Source of the DNA: Symsagittifera roscoffensis
Taxonomy: Eukaryota; Xenacoelomorpha; Acoela; Convolutidae
DNA: 64,000 bases
Reading direction: 5' to 3'
NCBI RefSeq assembly: GCF_963678635.1
Contig: NC_087065.1
Coordinates: 16,846,572 to 16,910,571 of the forward strand
A program made the translations under genes and the position numbers. The notes under the pieces were generated by a model that searched no databases, was not told the DNA's origin, and worked only from the letters and a program-made list of their open reading frames with translations. Of the stretch, positions 33,215-44,957 are shown piece by piece. Each line of letters begins with the position of its first letter. Positions within the stretch are counted from its first letter, which is position 1.

Positions 33215-34602
33215 GGAACATTTAAAAGAAATATTACAGACGGTCAATGTTTCTCAGAGATTAGTCGCTCTTTTCGCGTCTCGTTTTCTCAAATTGTTTT
33301 GCGTTTAAAGAACATGGCAAGTTCAGACCTTTCGAAATCGTTGTCTCAAATTAATTTCGGAAATCCTGATCAAATTAAAGATTTATTCACTTCCCTTATC
33401 AATCGCATTGAACAACAGGATAATACTATTAGTTATTTAAAATCAGAAAATGACCATTTGCTATCTGAAAACTCCCTAATTAAAGACAGGGTACTAAAAC
33501 TTAAGCGATTTTCCTCGAAGTTATTTTTAATTTTTCTTGGATTACAAACCGACGGAGACCGTTAGCTGCTATTTTGGGTATTATACGAAATGTGCTGAGA
33601 GTGAGTATCAACCAGGAAGATTTAGCGGCCTGCAACTACCTTCCTAGCAGAAATCAGGTAAAACCAATCATAATTAAATTCCTGTATCACCATCAAAAGG
33701 GCTTGGTTTGGAGAAATAGGAAGGAACTCATGAAGCATGACAAACCCAAGCGTGTGTACATAGTGGAGCGGCTTGCTGAGTGGGATCGTGATGTTGTTAA
33801 CTACTCAAAGGACCACTTACTGCTGGTAGCAAAAAACAATTGTCAACCATCAGTAAAAATTGGCGGGAGCTGGGTTCAAGTTAATTCTAAAAATGATGTG
33901 GATAAAGTAAGTAACCGCCATAGCTCAATGGAATATGATTAAAGTGCAAGAGGATCGAGTAGTTTTGTTCCGATTCGGCGAAATGATAGCAAAACTTCTA
34001 CTGGTGCATTGTATTTGAGTATGGAAACTAATCCTTTGGAACCGCAAACATTGGGTACTGTTAGAAAGGGAGTACTAAAAAGAAAATTGAATGCTGTTGA
34101 AAAGTTGGATAAAATCTGCACCTTACTGGAGACTGTGATATCAACAGGTTTATCTCCGCCTTCAAAAAGCATCAAACTGGAAACTTTGCAGAATATCTCG
34201 TATGGAAAACTGACGTGAAAATTTCAAACTAAATCAAAACTTTTTGTTTCACTTTATTATGGTAGACTTTTTGGGAAGGGGAATAGGTGGAATACTTGAG
34301 AAGGATTATCTCTTCTTTCTCAATATGCAATCAGTAAGATGCCATCGTGATCTTTTGAAAGTGAAGTTAGACAGACTGAAAAATGCTCCAGCATTGATAG
34401 CTTTATGTGAAACATGGCTAACTGATAATGATCCAATAGGACTTTTCAGCATTGATGGCTATCAGACAATCATAGCCAAAAGCAGGGTTGGTAAAAAGGG
34501 AGGGGGTTTTGTTTGCTTCGTTAAAAATAGTTTAACGGCTTTTTCAAAAAGTTTTGATAATGATATTGAAAATCTAATGATAACTGTTGAAAATTATCAT
34601 TC
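33215..34602 (+). pseudogene. 5' part of a CR1/L2-type LINE: ORF1 and start of ORF2 endonuclease
   Basis: ORF1 starts at ATG 33314 (MASSDLSKSLSQINFGNPDQ). It has a leucine-heptad stretch (NTISYLKSENDHLLSENSLI) typical of LINE ORF1 coiled coils. A break near 33565 shifts to the frame at 33574-33942, with KPIIIKFLYHHQKGLVWRNR and KELMKHDKPKRVYIVERLAE, a block typical of CR1/L2 ORF1. A remnant of the C-terminal part is at 34009-34218. From 34300 ORF2 starts with the endonuclease motif FFLNMQSVR and LIALCETWLTDNDP, and stops being LINE at 34602, where it meets satellite sequence mid-domain. It is inactive (frameshifts, truncated). The remaining ORF2 resumes at 35033 with roughly 40-50 residues missing, so both pieces probably come from one insertion. 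Confidence 0.72.
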
Positions 34603-35032
34603 CATTTTGTTAGAAGAACACTGAATGGTTTCTGGTGTAACTTCTCTTATATTTTAGTGCTGAATGTTGCCTTGTTTTTTTTGCGAATACTTTTTTCTGC
34701 TTCTGTGCCTTTTCATTTGAATAGTTTCGAGACGTTTTTTATTCTGTCAATTATTTTGGCATATGGTTGCAGGTCAGAGGGCCCAGTTGTCTTCTGGACC
34801 GCCGTCTTTGGTTTTTTTTTCAAACTAAAAACGAACCGAAAAGCGTGCGTCATTTTTCAGCGGACTTAAGTTGAAACAGAGCTAAGTATTGCCAATGAAA
34901 ACGCGTAAATTGCTCAAAATATAGTTTTCAAAGATAATTTGTTTAAAAGCACTGAACGATTGTTTGGCGAACTTTCTCAAGTTTTGTTTTTAACTTATGT
35001 TCTGTTTAGCTACTGAGTTTTTTTTCGTTCAA
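34603..35032. repeat. Partial unit 0 of the higher-order array: 430 bp satellite tail
   Basis: Nearly identical to 39571-39998, 44528-44957 and 49598-50026. It begins at CATTTTGTTAGAAGAACACT directly after LINE endonuclease sequence and ends TTCGTTCAA before the LINE at 35033. I read it as the leftover end of a collapsed first unit. Confidence 0.75.
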
Positions 35033-37469
35033 CACTTATTTCTTACTTCATGATGTATCTCAGATCGAAGAAAAAATATTATTTTCTGGTGATCTTAATA
35101 TTGATATATTGGTAAATTCCCCTTTTTTAGTTGACAATAAAAACTCACACCTATCATTCGGTTTGTTAAACGAAGAACCTACTAGAGAAATTACCCATAG
35201 CTCATCATGTATTGATCATGTTTTTACAAATATGCATCACGAGGTATCAACACTGAAATGCACTATCAGTGATCACTACGCCCTGCTGCTTAACACTGAT
35301 CTAAAAAGGCATTTTGAAATTAATACTTCTAGTAAATATTGAAATTTCAAATGTTTATTGAAGGAGACTACGGCATGTAAACTGCTTTTTCTCTTCAATC
35401 ATCGCCTATCAAAAGGTTTTGACAATCTGGATACTTTTTATCTGAAATTAATTGCTAGAATATTGGTAGATACTTGTAACATTTATTGTCCTGAAAAAAC
35501 TGTCACACGGAACAAAAAGTCGCAGTCCTGGGTAACTCTCGATTTGAAGAAAGAATTTAGGAAACGAGACAAACTTCATTTGCTTCTAATTAACAATCCA
35601 ACCGAAGAGAAAAAATCCAACTTTAAAACTCAGTGTAAAATAGTCAACCGATTGATGCCTAATACCAAGAGAAACTACTAGATAAAAAATCAACTTGAAA
35701 GGCAATGCAAAAGTCTTTTCAATGCTTTTAAAGAACTTTCCGGAAAAACTTCTTCAGTTGATAGTAAAATTGATGTTGATGATTTCAACAATTTTTTTGT
35801 GCAAGTCGGTCAAAGCTTTGCAACCGATATATCTTGTAATTTTACTACTGCAGACATAGAAGTAAATTAAAAATCTTTTTTCTTTGTCCAACTGATGAGT
35901 CAGAAATTTCTATTGTTATAGAAAAACTGAAAAACAAAACGTCCGACGGCCCTGATGGCATCAATAACAGGATGGTCAAACTTTGTGCGCCAATAATATT
36001 GCCATTCTTAAGTTTCTGCTTGAATCAATGCTTTAATGCTGGCGTTTTTCCAGACATTTGTAAAATTGAAAAAGTACAACCACTTTATAAAACGGGAAAA
36101 CAGACAGAGCCAAACAGTTTTCTGCCCATATGTTTGCTAAGTACTTCCAGCAAAGTTTTTGAAAAAATAATACTCATTCATATGATTAAGTTTTTATCAA
36201 AATGCAAGCTTTTGGTGCCTGAACAGTTTGGGTTCCGGCGCAGATATTCTTGTGTGCATGCAATAACTTCTGCAATCGAAATAATGCGTCACTGTATAGA
36301 TGATATTTAAATCCTGATTAGTGGGTTTTGTAGATCTTAAAAAGGCTTTTGACACAAATGATCACTCCAATTTACAAACCAAATTAGATCTCCTTGGGTT
36401 CCCCGGTAAAACAAACCCTTTTCTGCAGTCCTATTTTTTCAATCGTAAACAGTATGTGAATTTTTGTGGAAAAAACTCTCAATTAAAGAATATTACATTC
36501 GGAGTTCCCCAAGGATCTGTCTTAGGTCGACTGCTGTTTTTACACTATATCAACGACATGCCTAGGAAAGTAACGAAAAGCTCAGTTTGTTCTTACTATG
36601 TGCAAAAACAGTTCGATTGATGGAAGTTTTAATCAGGACCTCAAATCGTAAAAAAATGGTGCACAATTAATAGACTAACCATCCATAATGATAAAACGCA
36701 AGTATCCAAAATCGGAAGGAGTTTAAATGAATCTGAAATTTTTTGGGTATTCAGAAACTTAAAGTTGTGAACTCTTTCAAGTATCTTGGGGTTGTGGTAG
36801 ATAATAAGCTCTGTTTTAAGCAACACATAGATCATACAGTTTATGGATGTGCGTCCAAGACAAACTTGAACAAAATTTTTTTATTGCAAAAGCGAACTCT
36901 TAGAACTATTTTCTTTAGGCGCAAATTTGATTACATTACGGAAAAGTTTTCAGATTATAATAATGATGCCGTTTTTGAATTGTTTCTAGATACTGTTTTT
37001 AAAGAAATTATTTATCAAAGACTCGGTAAATTGCCATTAAACTTTTTGGATTCTTTTTCAACTAAATAACTGTACGCAAACACGTGCCCGTAGCTTGAGA
37101 ATGCTACGTTCAAAATCTGTTAGATCTAGCTGCTTATTACAATCGGTTAGCGTTAAAGTGCTCAAGTTTTATTTGTTTTTCGGCTAAAAATCTTTTTCCA
37201 GAGAACTTGAAGGATATGTCAAAATCTCAAAGAACTCATATGTACAAAACACTAAAAGTAATTTTGTCACAGATAATTTTGAACTCCTTCACCTGATATT
37301 TGACAAGTGATCTAATTCCTGCCTTTCTTTTCTCCTTAACTTATTCTGTAAAAGTCTACCTTAAGGAACGCCTCCTCGAGGGGCCTTAGGGCCCGTGAGT
37401 CGATCCCTGTGGGTATCTTATGACTGCATAAATGTGCTCACTAAATAATTGAAACTTCAAACTTCAAAT
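35033..37469 (+). pseudogene. Unit 1: dead LINE ORF2 (endonuclease end, reverse transcriptase, 3' end)
   Basis: Endonuclease end with ILFSGDLNIDIL and SSCIDHVFTN...SDHYALLL to 35342. Linker with WVTLDLKKEFRKRDK and MPNTKRNY to 35681. Reverse transcriptase in two frames: 35972-36310 (SFLPICLLSTSSKVFEKIIL, LVPEQFGFRRR) and 36321-36620 (FVDLKKAFD, GVPQGSVLGRLLFLHYINDM). The catalytic YADD position after VCSYY reads VQK, so the aspartates are lost. A 112 bp deletion at ATCAT (36831-36835) shifts the frame before the last block (36743-37069). The 3' end is TAATTGAAACTTCAAACTTC. This copy keeps the Gly of QFGFRR and an intact endonuclease frame, unlike units 2 and 3. It cannot transpose. Confidence 0.8.
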
Positions 37470-39998
37470 AACAAGCTCATCAAAATTTATTAAGAAGAAC
37501 ACAGTGGTTGTTTGTTGTCTTCTGAGACTTTTGTCGTTAGTTTTGCGGCGTTATGTTTCTGAAAAGTAAATTGCTTTGTTTCTGAATCTGCATTTTTTGT
37601 TTTTTTTTGGAGGTTATTTAGTACCCATTTGTCAATTTTTCCGGCAGATTGCTACATATAAAAAATGACCCATTGTAAAATCAGTTTCTACTGATATGCC
37701 GTACATGTGCTTCATTTTTCCCAGTCCTAGAGAAAAACAGAGCCGAAGTCTGGCCAGGAAAAACCAGTAGTTGATACAACAATATATGCACAAAAACTCA
37801 AAATCATCAATGGTGCTTAATGCTGCTCGATTTTGCTTCTTTTAGGTCTTTCTATTTAGATTTTAATCTGCTTCTGCCCCTATCTGTTTTTAGTTTTTGG
37901 TACTATTTTTTTACCTTAAAGGTGTTAGAATATCTGGTAAATAAGTTCAGCTAAGAGAGCTCTACCGTGAGGTTCATATTCTGAATTTTTCTATATCAAG
38001 AAAGTAGGCGCAATTTAAGTGTTATTTTGAACGTTTTTAGTGGATGAAAAACAAAGTCACGAACAGTTTGCAAAGTTTTTTGCTTTTTTGAATTTTTGAA
38101 GTTTTCTTGGGATATGAGCACACAAAAAACGCATTTTCAAAGAAAAACAGAGCTAAGATATGGCCAATGAAATTTTATAAATTCCATGTATTTTTTATAG
38201 AAACAAAATTGAGTGGATACTTGGTCTGCATTCTAGAGCTTTATTGATTACTGATGCTCTTTTTAGTTTCTGAATATTATCTTTTCCATATTTTGGGCCT
38301 ATAGTTTTTTTTTTCTGGAAAAATTGTTTCGTACCAATGAGTAAACAGCAAGAGAAAACAGTTCAGATGGTTGACCCATAAAACCGCCTTTTCGGCCCTG
38401 ATTTTTGTTTCATTTTTTCAAAAATTAAGTTTGAGCGCTAATATGATGCTTTTTACAGAAATTCAATGTTCACATATAATGACTTTTTCAGTTTTTCATG
38501 AAAAAAATATGATTTTCGAAAAAACGAAAAAAAAATTATGCGTCTTTGTTTATTCAAGGCATATAGTTAATGAAATGAACTAAGCAGCATATCAAAAGCT
38601 TTAATAAATTACAAAATTTTTCGACGCATTGTTGTGTTGTGTTTTATCTCAAGTTTCAATTGTGCTTGGTGTTGCTATATTTAGCTTCTGAGTAGTTTTA
38701 TGTTCTTCTTCTGTACCAATCTTTTTGAGAATTTGAAAAGTTTTTTTTTTGTTCAAAGCCATTTGTTATTTTTACTGGCACATATGCAAAGATCAGAAGA
38801 CTGAGCCATAGGAACACTCCTCTGGTTTTCTTGAGAATTTTTCTGAGAACTTTGATTGTATTTGTTGTTTAAGAAAGGTTTAAATACAACATATTCGTCA
38901 AAAAAATTGTATGAAGAATCCTGAGTGGTTTTTATTGTAAGTTCTAAGGGTCTAGTGGTTAATACTGCAGTGTTAAACTTCTGAAAAATAATTAGATCGC
39001 CTTCTAGATCTGTCTTTTTGTTGATTAAAGTTTTTACCCATTTGTCAGTTTTTCCGGCATACTGGTGCAGGTACAAAAATTGACCCATAAAGTGAATTCA
39101 GTTTCTATAGATATGCTGAACGTGTGCTTTCGTTTTGCACAGTGCTAGAGAAAAACAAAGCCAAACTCTGAAGGAAAAAATTTGCGATCTTTGCAAAAAC
39201 TTATACAAAAAAAACGAGTTCACTCATCGTTTGTAAAAAGAACACTGAATTTTATTGGTCTACTTTGTGAAGTTGCAGTGGTGCTTAGTGTTGCTTCATT
39301 AAGCTTCTTGTAGCTCTATAGTCCATTTTTTTTATCGGCTCCTGCCTCTATCAAAGAGACTTTTTTTGACGGTGAAGGAGTTAAAATTTCTGAAACAGGT
39401 CAGAGAGCCGAACTATAAAGCCCTTCTTCTGATCTTTTTTGTACATCTAGAAAAATGACTCAAAGAGTGCGTTATTTTGAGCATTTCTAGTGGATAAAAT
39501 AAAAAGTCATGATCTCCAATGAAGATCAAGAATAGTTTTTAGAAAAATTGAAAAACTTTTTATTCATAGACATTTTGTTAGAAGAACACTGAATGGTTTC
39601 TGGTGTAACTTCTCTTATATTTTAGTGCTGAATGTTGCCTTGTTTTTTTTCCGAATACTTTTTTCTGCTTCTGTGCCTTTTCATTTGAATAGTTTCGAGA
39701 CGTTTTTTATTCTGTCAATTATTCTGGCATGTGGTTGCAGGTCAGAGGGCCCAGTTGTCTTCTGGACCGCCGTCTTTGGTTTTTTTCAAACTAAAAACGA
39801 ACCGAAAAGCGTGCGTCATTTTTCAGCGGACTTAAGTTGAAACAGAGCTAATATTGCCAATGAAAACGCGTAAATTGCTCAAAATATAGTTTTCAAAGAT
39901 AATTTGTTTAAAAGCACTGAACGATTGTTTGGCGAACTTTCTCAAGTTTTGTTTTTAACTTATGTTCTGTTTAGCTACTGAGTTTTTTTTTCGTTCAA
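37470..39998. repeat. Unit 1 satellite spacer, about seven diverged monomers
   Basis: Anchors of the GTGCTTAGTGTTGCT/TTTAGCTTCTGAGTAG kind fall near 37500, 37811, 38245, 38653, 38960, 39285, 39627 and 39970, spacing about 310-430 bp, most often near 340. Monomers share a TTTTCCGGCAxxxTGGTGCAGG box, an AGAGGGCTGAGCC box, and an AAAACAGAGCTAAGATATGGCC box. No coding content; the 111-residue minus-strand frame at 38753-39088 is only a gap between stops. Confidence 0.7.
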
Positions 39999-42437
39999 CA
40001 CTTATTTCTTACTTCATGATGTATCTCAGATCGAAGAAAAAATATTATTTTCTGGTGATCTTAATATTGATATATTGGTAAATTCCCCTTTTTTTAGTTG
40101 ACAATAAAAACTCACACCTATCATTCGGTTTGTTAAACGAAGAACCTACTAGAGAAATTACCCATAGCTCATCATGTATTGATCATGTTTTTTACAAATA
40201 TGCATCACGAGGTATCAACACTGAAATGCACTATCAGTGATCACTACGCCCTGCTGCTTAACACTGATCTAAAAAGGCATTTTGAAATTAATACTTCTAG
40301 AAAATATTGAAATTTCAAATGTTTATTGAAGGAGACTACGGCATGTAAACTGCTTTTTCTCTTCAATCATCGCCTATCAAAAGGTTTTGACAATCTGGAT
40401 ACTTTTTATCTGAAATTAATTGCTAGAATATTGGTAGATACTTGTAACATTTATTGTCCTGAAAAAACTGTCACACGGAACAAAAAGTCGCAGTCCTGGG
40501 TAACTCTCGATTTGAAGAAAGAATTTAGGAAACGAGACAAACTTCATTTGCTTCTAATTAACAATCCAACCGAAGAGAAAAAATCCAACTTTAAATCTCA
40601 GTGTAAAATAGTCAACCGATTGATGCCTAATACCAAGAGAAACTACTAGATAAAAAATCAACTTGAAAGGCAATGCAAAAGTCTTTTCAATGCTTTTAAA
40701 GAACTTTCCGGAAAAACTTCTTCAGTTGATAGTAAAATTGATGTTGATGATTTCAACAATTTTTTTGTGCAAGTCGGTCAAAGCTTTGCAACCGATATAT
40801 CTTGTAATTTTACTACTGCAGACATAGAAGTAAATTAAAAATCTTTTTTCTTTGTCCAACTGATGAGTCAGAAATTTCTATTGTTATAGAAAAACTGAAA
40901 AACAAAACGTCCGACGGCCCTGATGGCATCAATAACAGGATGGTCAAACTTTGTGCGCCAATAATATTGCCATTCTTAAGTTTCTGCTTGAATCAATGCT
41001 TTAATGCTGGCGTTTTTCCAGACATTTGTAAAATTGAAAAAGTACAACCACTTTATAAAACGGGAAAACAGACAGAGCCAAACAGTTTTCTGCCCATATG
41101 TTTGCTAAGTACTTCCAGCAAAGTTTTTGAAAAAATAATACTCATTCATATGATTAAGTTTTTATCAAAATGCAAGCTTTTGGTGCCTGAACAGTTTGTG
41201 TTCCGGCGCAGATATTCTTGTGTGCATGCAATAACTTCTGCAATCGAAATAATGCGTCACTGTATAGATGATATTTAAATCCTGATTAGTGGGTTTTGTA
41301 GATCTTAAAAAGGCTTTTGACACAAATGATCACTCCAATTTACAAACCAAATTAGATCTCCTTGGGTTCCCCGGTAAAACAAACCCTTTTCTGCAGTCCT
41401 ATTTTTTCAATCGTAAACAGTATGTGAATTTTTGTGGAAAAAACTCTCAATTAAAGAATATTACATTCGGAGTTCCCCAAGGATCTGTCTTAGGTCGACT
41501 GCTGTTTTTACACTATATCAACGACATGCCTAGGAAAGTAACGAAAAGCTCAGTTTGTTCTTACTATGTGCAAAAACAGTTCGATTGATGGAAGTTTTAA
41601 TCAGGACCTCAAATCGTAAAAAAATGGTGCACAATTAATAGACTAACCATCCATAATGATAAAACGCAAGTATCCAAAATCGGAAGGAGTTTAAATGAAT
41701 CTGAAATTTTTTGGGTATTCAGAAACTTAAAGTTGTGAACTCTTTCAAGTATCTTGGGGTTGTGGTAGATAATAAGCTCTGTTTTAAGCAACACATAGAT
41801 CATACAGTTTATGGATGTGCGTCCAAGACAAACTTGAACAAAATTTTTTTATTGCAAAAGCGAACTCTTAGAACTATTTTCTTTAGGCGCAAATTTGATT
41901 ACATTACGGAAAAGTTTTCAGATTATAATAATGATGCCGTTTTTGAATTGTTTCTAGATACTGTTTTTAAGGAAATTATTTATCAAAGACTCGGTAAATT
42001 GCCATTAAACTTTTTGGATTCTTTTTCAACTAAATAACTGTACGCAAACACGTGCCTGTAGCTTGAGAATGCTACGTTCAAAATCTGTTAGATCTAGCTG
42101 CTTATTACAATCGGTTAGCGTTAAAGTGCTCAAGTTTTATTTGTTTTTCGGCTAAAAATCTTTTTCCAGAGAACTTGAAGGATATGTCAAAATCTCAAAG
42201 AACTCATATGTACAAAACACTAAACGTAATTTTGTCACAGATAATTTTGAACTCCTTCACCTGATATTTGACAAGTGATCTAATTCCTGCCTTTCTTTTC
42301 TCCTTAACTTATTCTGTAAAAGTCTACCTTAAGGAACGCCTCCTCGAGGGGCCTTAGGGCCCGTGAGTCGATCCCTGTGGGTATCTTATGACTGCATAAA
42401 TGTGCTCACTAAATAATTGAAACTTCAAACTTCAAAT
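39999..42437 (+). pseudogene. Unit 2: dead LINE ORF2 copy
   Basis: Same content as unit 1, with linker 40326-40649, reverse transcriptase 40940-41278 and 41289-41588, and last block 41711-42037. Extra T residues in two homopolymers (near 40087 and 40190) break the endonuclease frame, and QFGFRR is changed to QFVFRR. Both changes are shared with unit 3. It shares the 112 bp deletion with unit 1 instead. Confidence 0.8.
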
Positions 42438-44957
42438 AACAAGCTCATCAAAATTTTTTAAGAAGAACACAGTGGTTGTTTGTTGTCTTCTGAGACTTTT
42501 GTCGTTAGTTTTGCGGCGTTATGTTTCTGAAAAGTAAATTGCTTTGTTTCTGAATCTGTATTTTTGTTTTGTTGGAGGTTATTTAGTACCCATTTGTCAA
42601 TTTTTCCGGCAGATTGCTACATATAAAAAATGACCCATTGTAAAATCAGTTTCTACTGATATGCCGTACATGTGCTTCATTTTTCCCAGTCCTAGAGAAA
42701 AACAGAGCCGAAGTCTGGCCAGGAAAAACCAGTAGTTGATACAACAATATATGCACAAAAACTCAAAATCATCAATGGTGCTTAATGCTGCTCGATTTTG
42801 CTTCTTTTAGGTCTTTCTATTTAGATTTTAATCTGCTTCTGCCTCTATCTGTTTTTAGTTTTTGGTACTATTTTTTTACCTTAAAGGTGTTAGAATATCT
42901 GGTAAATAAGTTCAGCTAAGAGAGCTCTACCGTGAGGTTCATATTCTGAATTTTTCTATATCAAGAAAGTAGGCGCAATTTAAGTGTTATTTTGAACGTT
43001 TTTAGTGGATGAAAAACAAAGTCACGAACAGTTTGCAAAGTTTTTTGCTTTTTTGAATTTTTGAAGTTTTCATGGGATTTGAGCACACAAAAAACGCATT
43101 TTCAAAGAAAAACAGAGCTAAGATATGGCCAATGAAAGCTTATAAATTCCATGTATTTTTTATAGAAACAAAATTGAGTGGATACTTGGTCTGCATTCTA
43201 GTGATTACTGATGCTCTTTTTAGTTTCTGAATATTATCTTTTCCATATTCTGAGCCTATAGTTTTTTTTTCTGGAAAAATTGTTTCGTACCAATGAGTAA
43301 ACAGCAAGAGAAAACAGTTCAGATGGTTGACCCATAAAACCGCCTTTTCGGCCCTGATTTTTGTTTCATTTTTTCAAAAATTAAGTTTGAGCGCTAATAT
43401 GATGCTTTTTACAGAAACTCAATGTTCACATATAATGACTTTTTCAGTTTTTCATGAAAAAAATATGATTTTCGAAAAAACGAAAAAAAAATTATGCGTC
43501 TTTTTTTATTCAAGGCATATAGTTAATGAAATGAACTAAGCAGCATATCAAAAGCTTTAATAAATTACAAAATTTTTCGACGCATTGTTGTGTTGTGTTT
43601 TATCTCAAGTTTCAATTTTGCTTGGTGTTGCTATATTTAGCTTCTGAGTAGTTTTATGTTCTTCTTCTGTACCAATCTTTTTGAGAATTTGAAAAGTTTT
43701 TTTTTTTGTTCAAAGCCATTTGTTATTTTTACTGGCACATATGCAAAGATCAGAAGACTGAGCCATAGGAACACTCCTCTGGTTTTCTTGAGAATTTTTC
43801 TGAGAACTTTGATTGTATTTGTTGTTTAAGAAAGGTTTAAATACAACATATTCGTCAAAAAAATTGTATGAAGAATCCTGAGTGGTTTTTATTGTAAGTT
43901 CTAAGGGTCTAGTGGTTAATACTGCAGTGTTAAACTTCTGAAAAATAATTAGATCGCCTTCTAGATCTGTCTTTTTGTTGATTAAAGTTTTTACCCATTT
44001 GTCAGTTTTTCCGGCATACTGGTGCAGGTACAAAAATTGACCCATAAAGTGAATTCAGTTTCTATAGATATGCTGAACGTGTGCTTTCGTTTTGCACAGT
44101 GCTAGAGAAAAACAAAGCCAAACTCTGAAGGAAAAAATTTGCGATCTTTGCAAAAACTTATACAAAAAAAACGAGTTCACTCATCGTTTGTAAAAAGAAC
44201 ACTGAATTTTATTGGTCTACTTTGTGAAGTTGCAGTGGTGCTTAGTGTTGCTTCATTAAGCTTCTTGTAGCTCTATAGTCCATTTTTTTTATCGGCTCCT
44301 GCCTCTATCAAAGAGACTTTTTTTGACGGTGAAGGAGTTAAAATTTCTGAAACAGGTCAGAGAGCCGAACTATAAAGCCCTTCTTCTGATCTTTTTTGTA
44401 CATCTAGAAAAATGACTCAAAGAGTGCGTTATTTTGAGCATTTCTAGCGGATAAAATACAAAGTCATGATCTCCAATGAAGATCAAGAATAGTTTTTAGA
44501 AAAATTGAAAAACTTTTTATTCATAGACATTTTGTTAGAAGAACACTGAATGGTTTCTGGTGTAACTTCTCTTATATTTTAGTGCTGAATGTTGCCTTGT
44601 TTTTTTTCCGAATACTTTTTTCTGCTTCTGTGCCTTTTCATTTGAATAGTTTCGAGACGTTTTTTATTCTGTCAATTATTCTGGCATATGGTTGCAGGTC
44701 AGAGGGCCCAGTTGTCTTCTGGACCGCCGTCTTTGGTTTTTTTCAAACTAAAAACGAACCGAAAAGCGTGCGTCATTTTTCAGCGGACTTAAGTTGAAAC
44801 AGAGCTTAGTATTGCCAATGAAAACGCGTAAATTGCTCAAAATATAGTTTTCAAAGATAATTTGTTTAAAAGCACTGAACGATTGTTTGGCGAACTTTCT
44901 CAAGTTTTGTTTTTAACTTATGTTCTGTTTAGCTACTGAGTTTTTTTTTTCGTTCAA
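42438..44957. repeat. Unit 2 satellite spacer
   Basis: Nearly identical to the unit 1 spacer. It lacks AGCTTTATTG-type bases near 43200 that unit 1 has (shared with unit 3). Confidence 0.75.

Noticed and set aside
34657..34869. Hydrophobic 70-residue frame repeated four times (also 39625, 44582, 49652)
   Set aside because: Satellite sequence; T-rich DNA gives Phe/Leu-rich peptides by chance.
38753..39088. 111-residue minus-strand frame conserved in all three array units
   Set aside because: It lies across satellite monomers. Conservation only reflects recent duplication of the whole unit; the peptide shows no domain.
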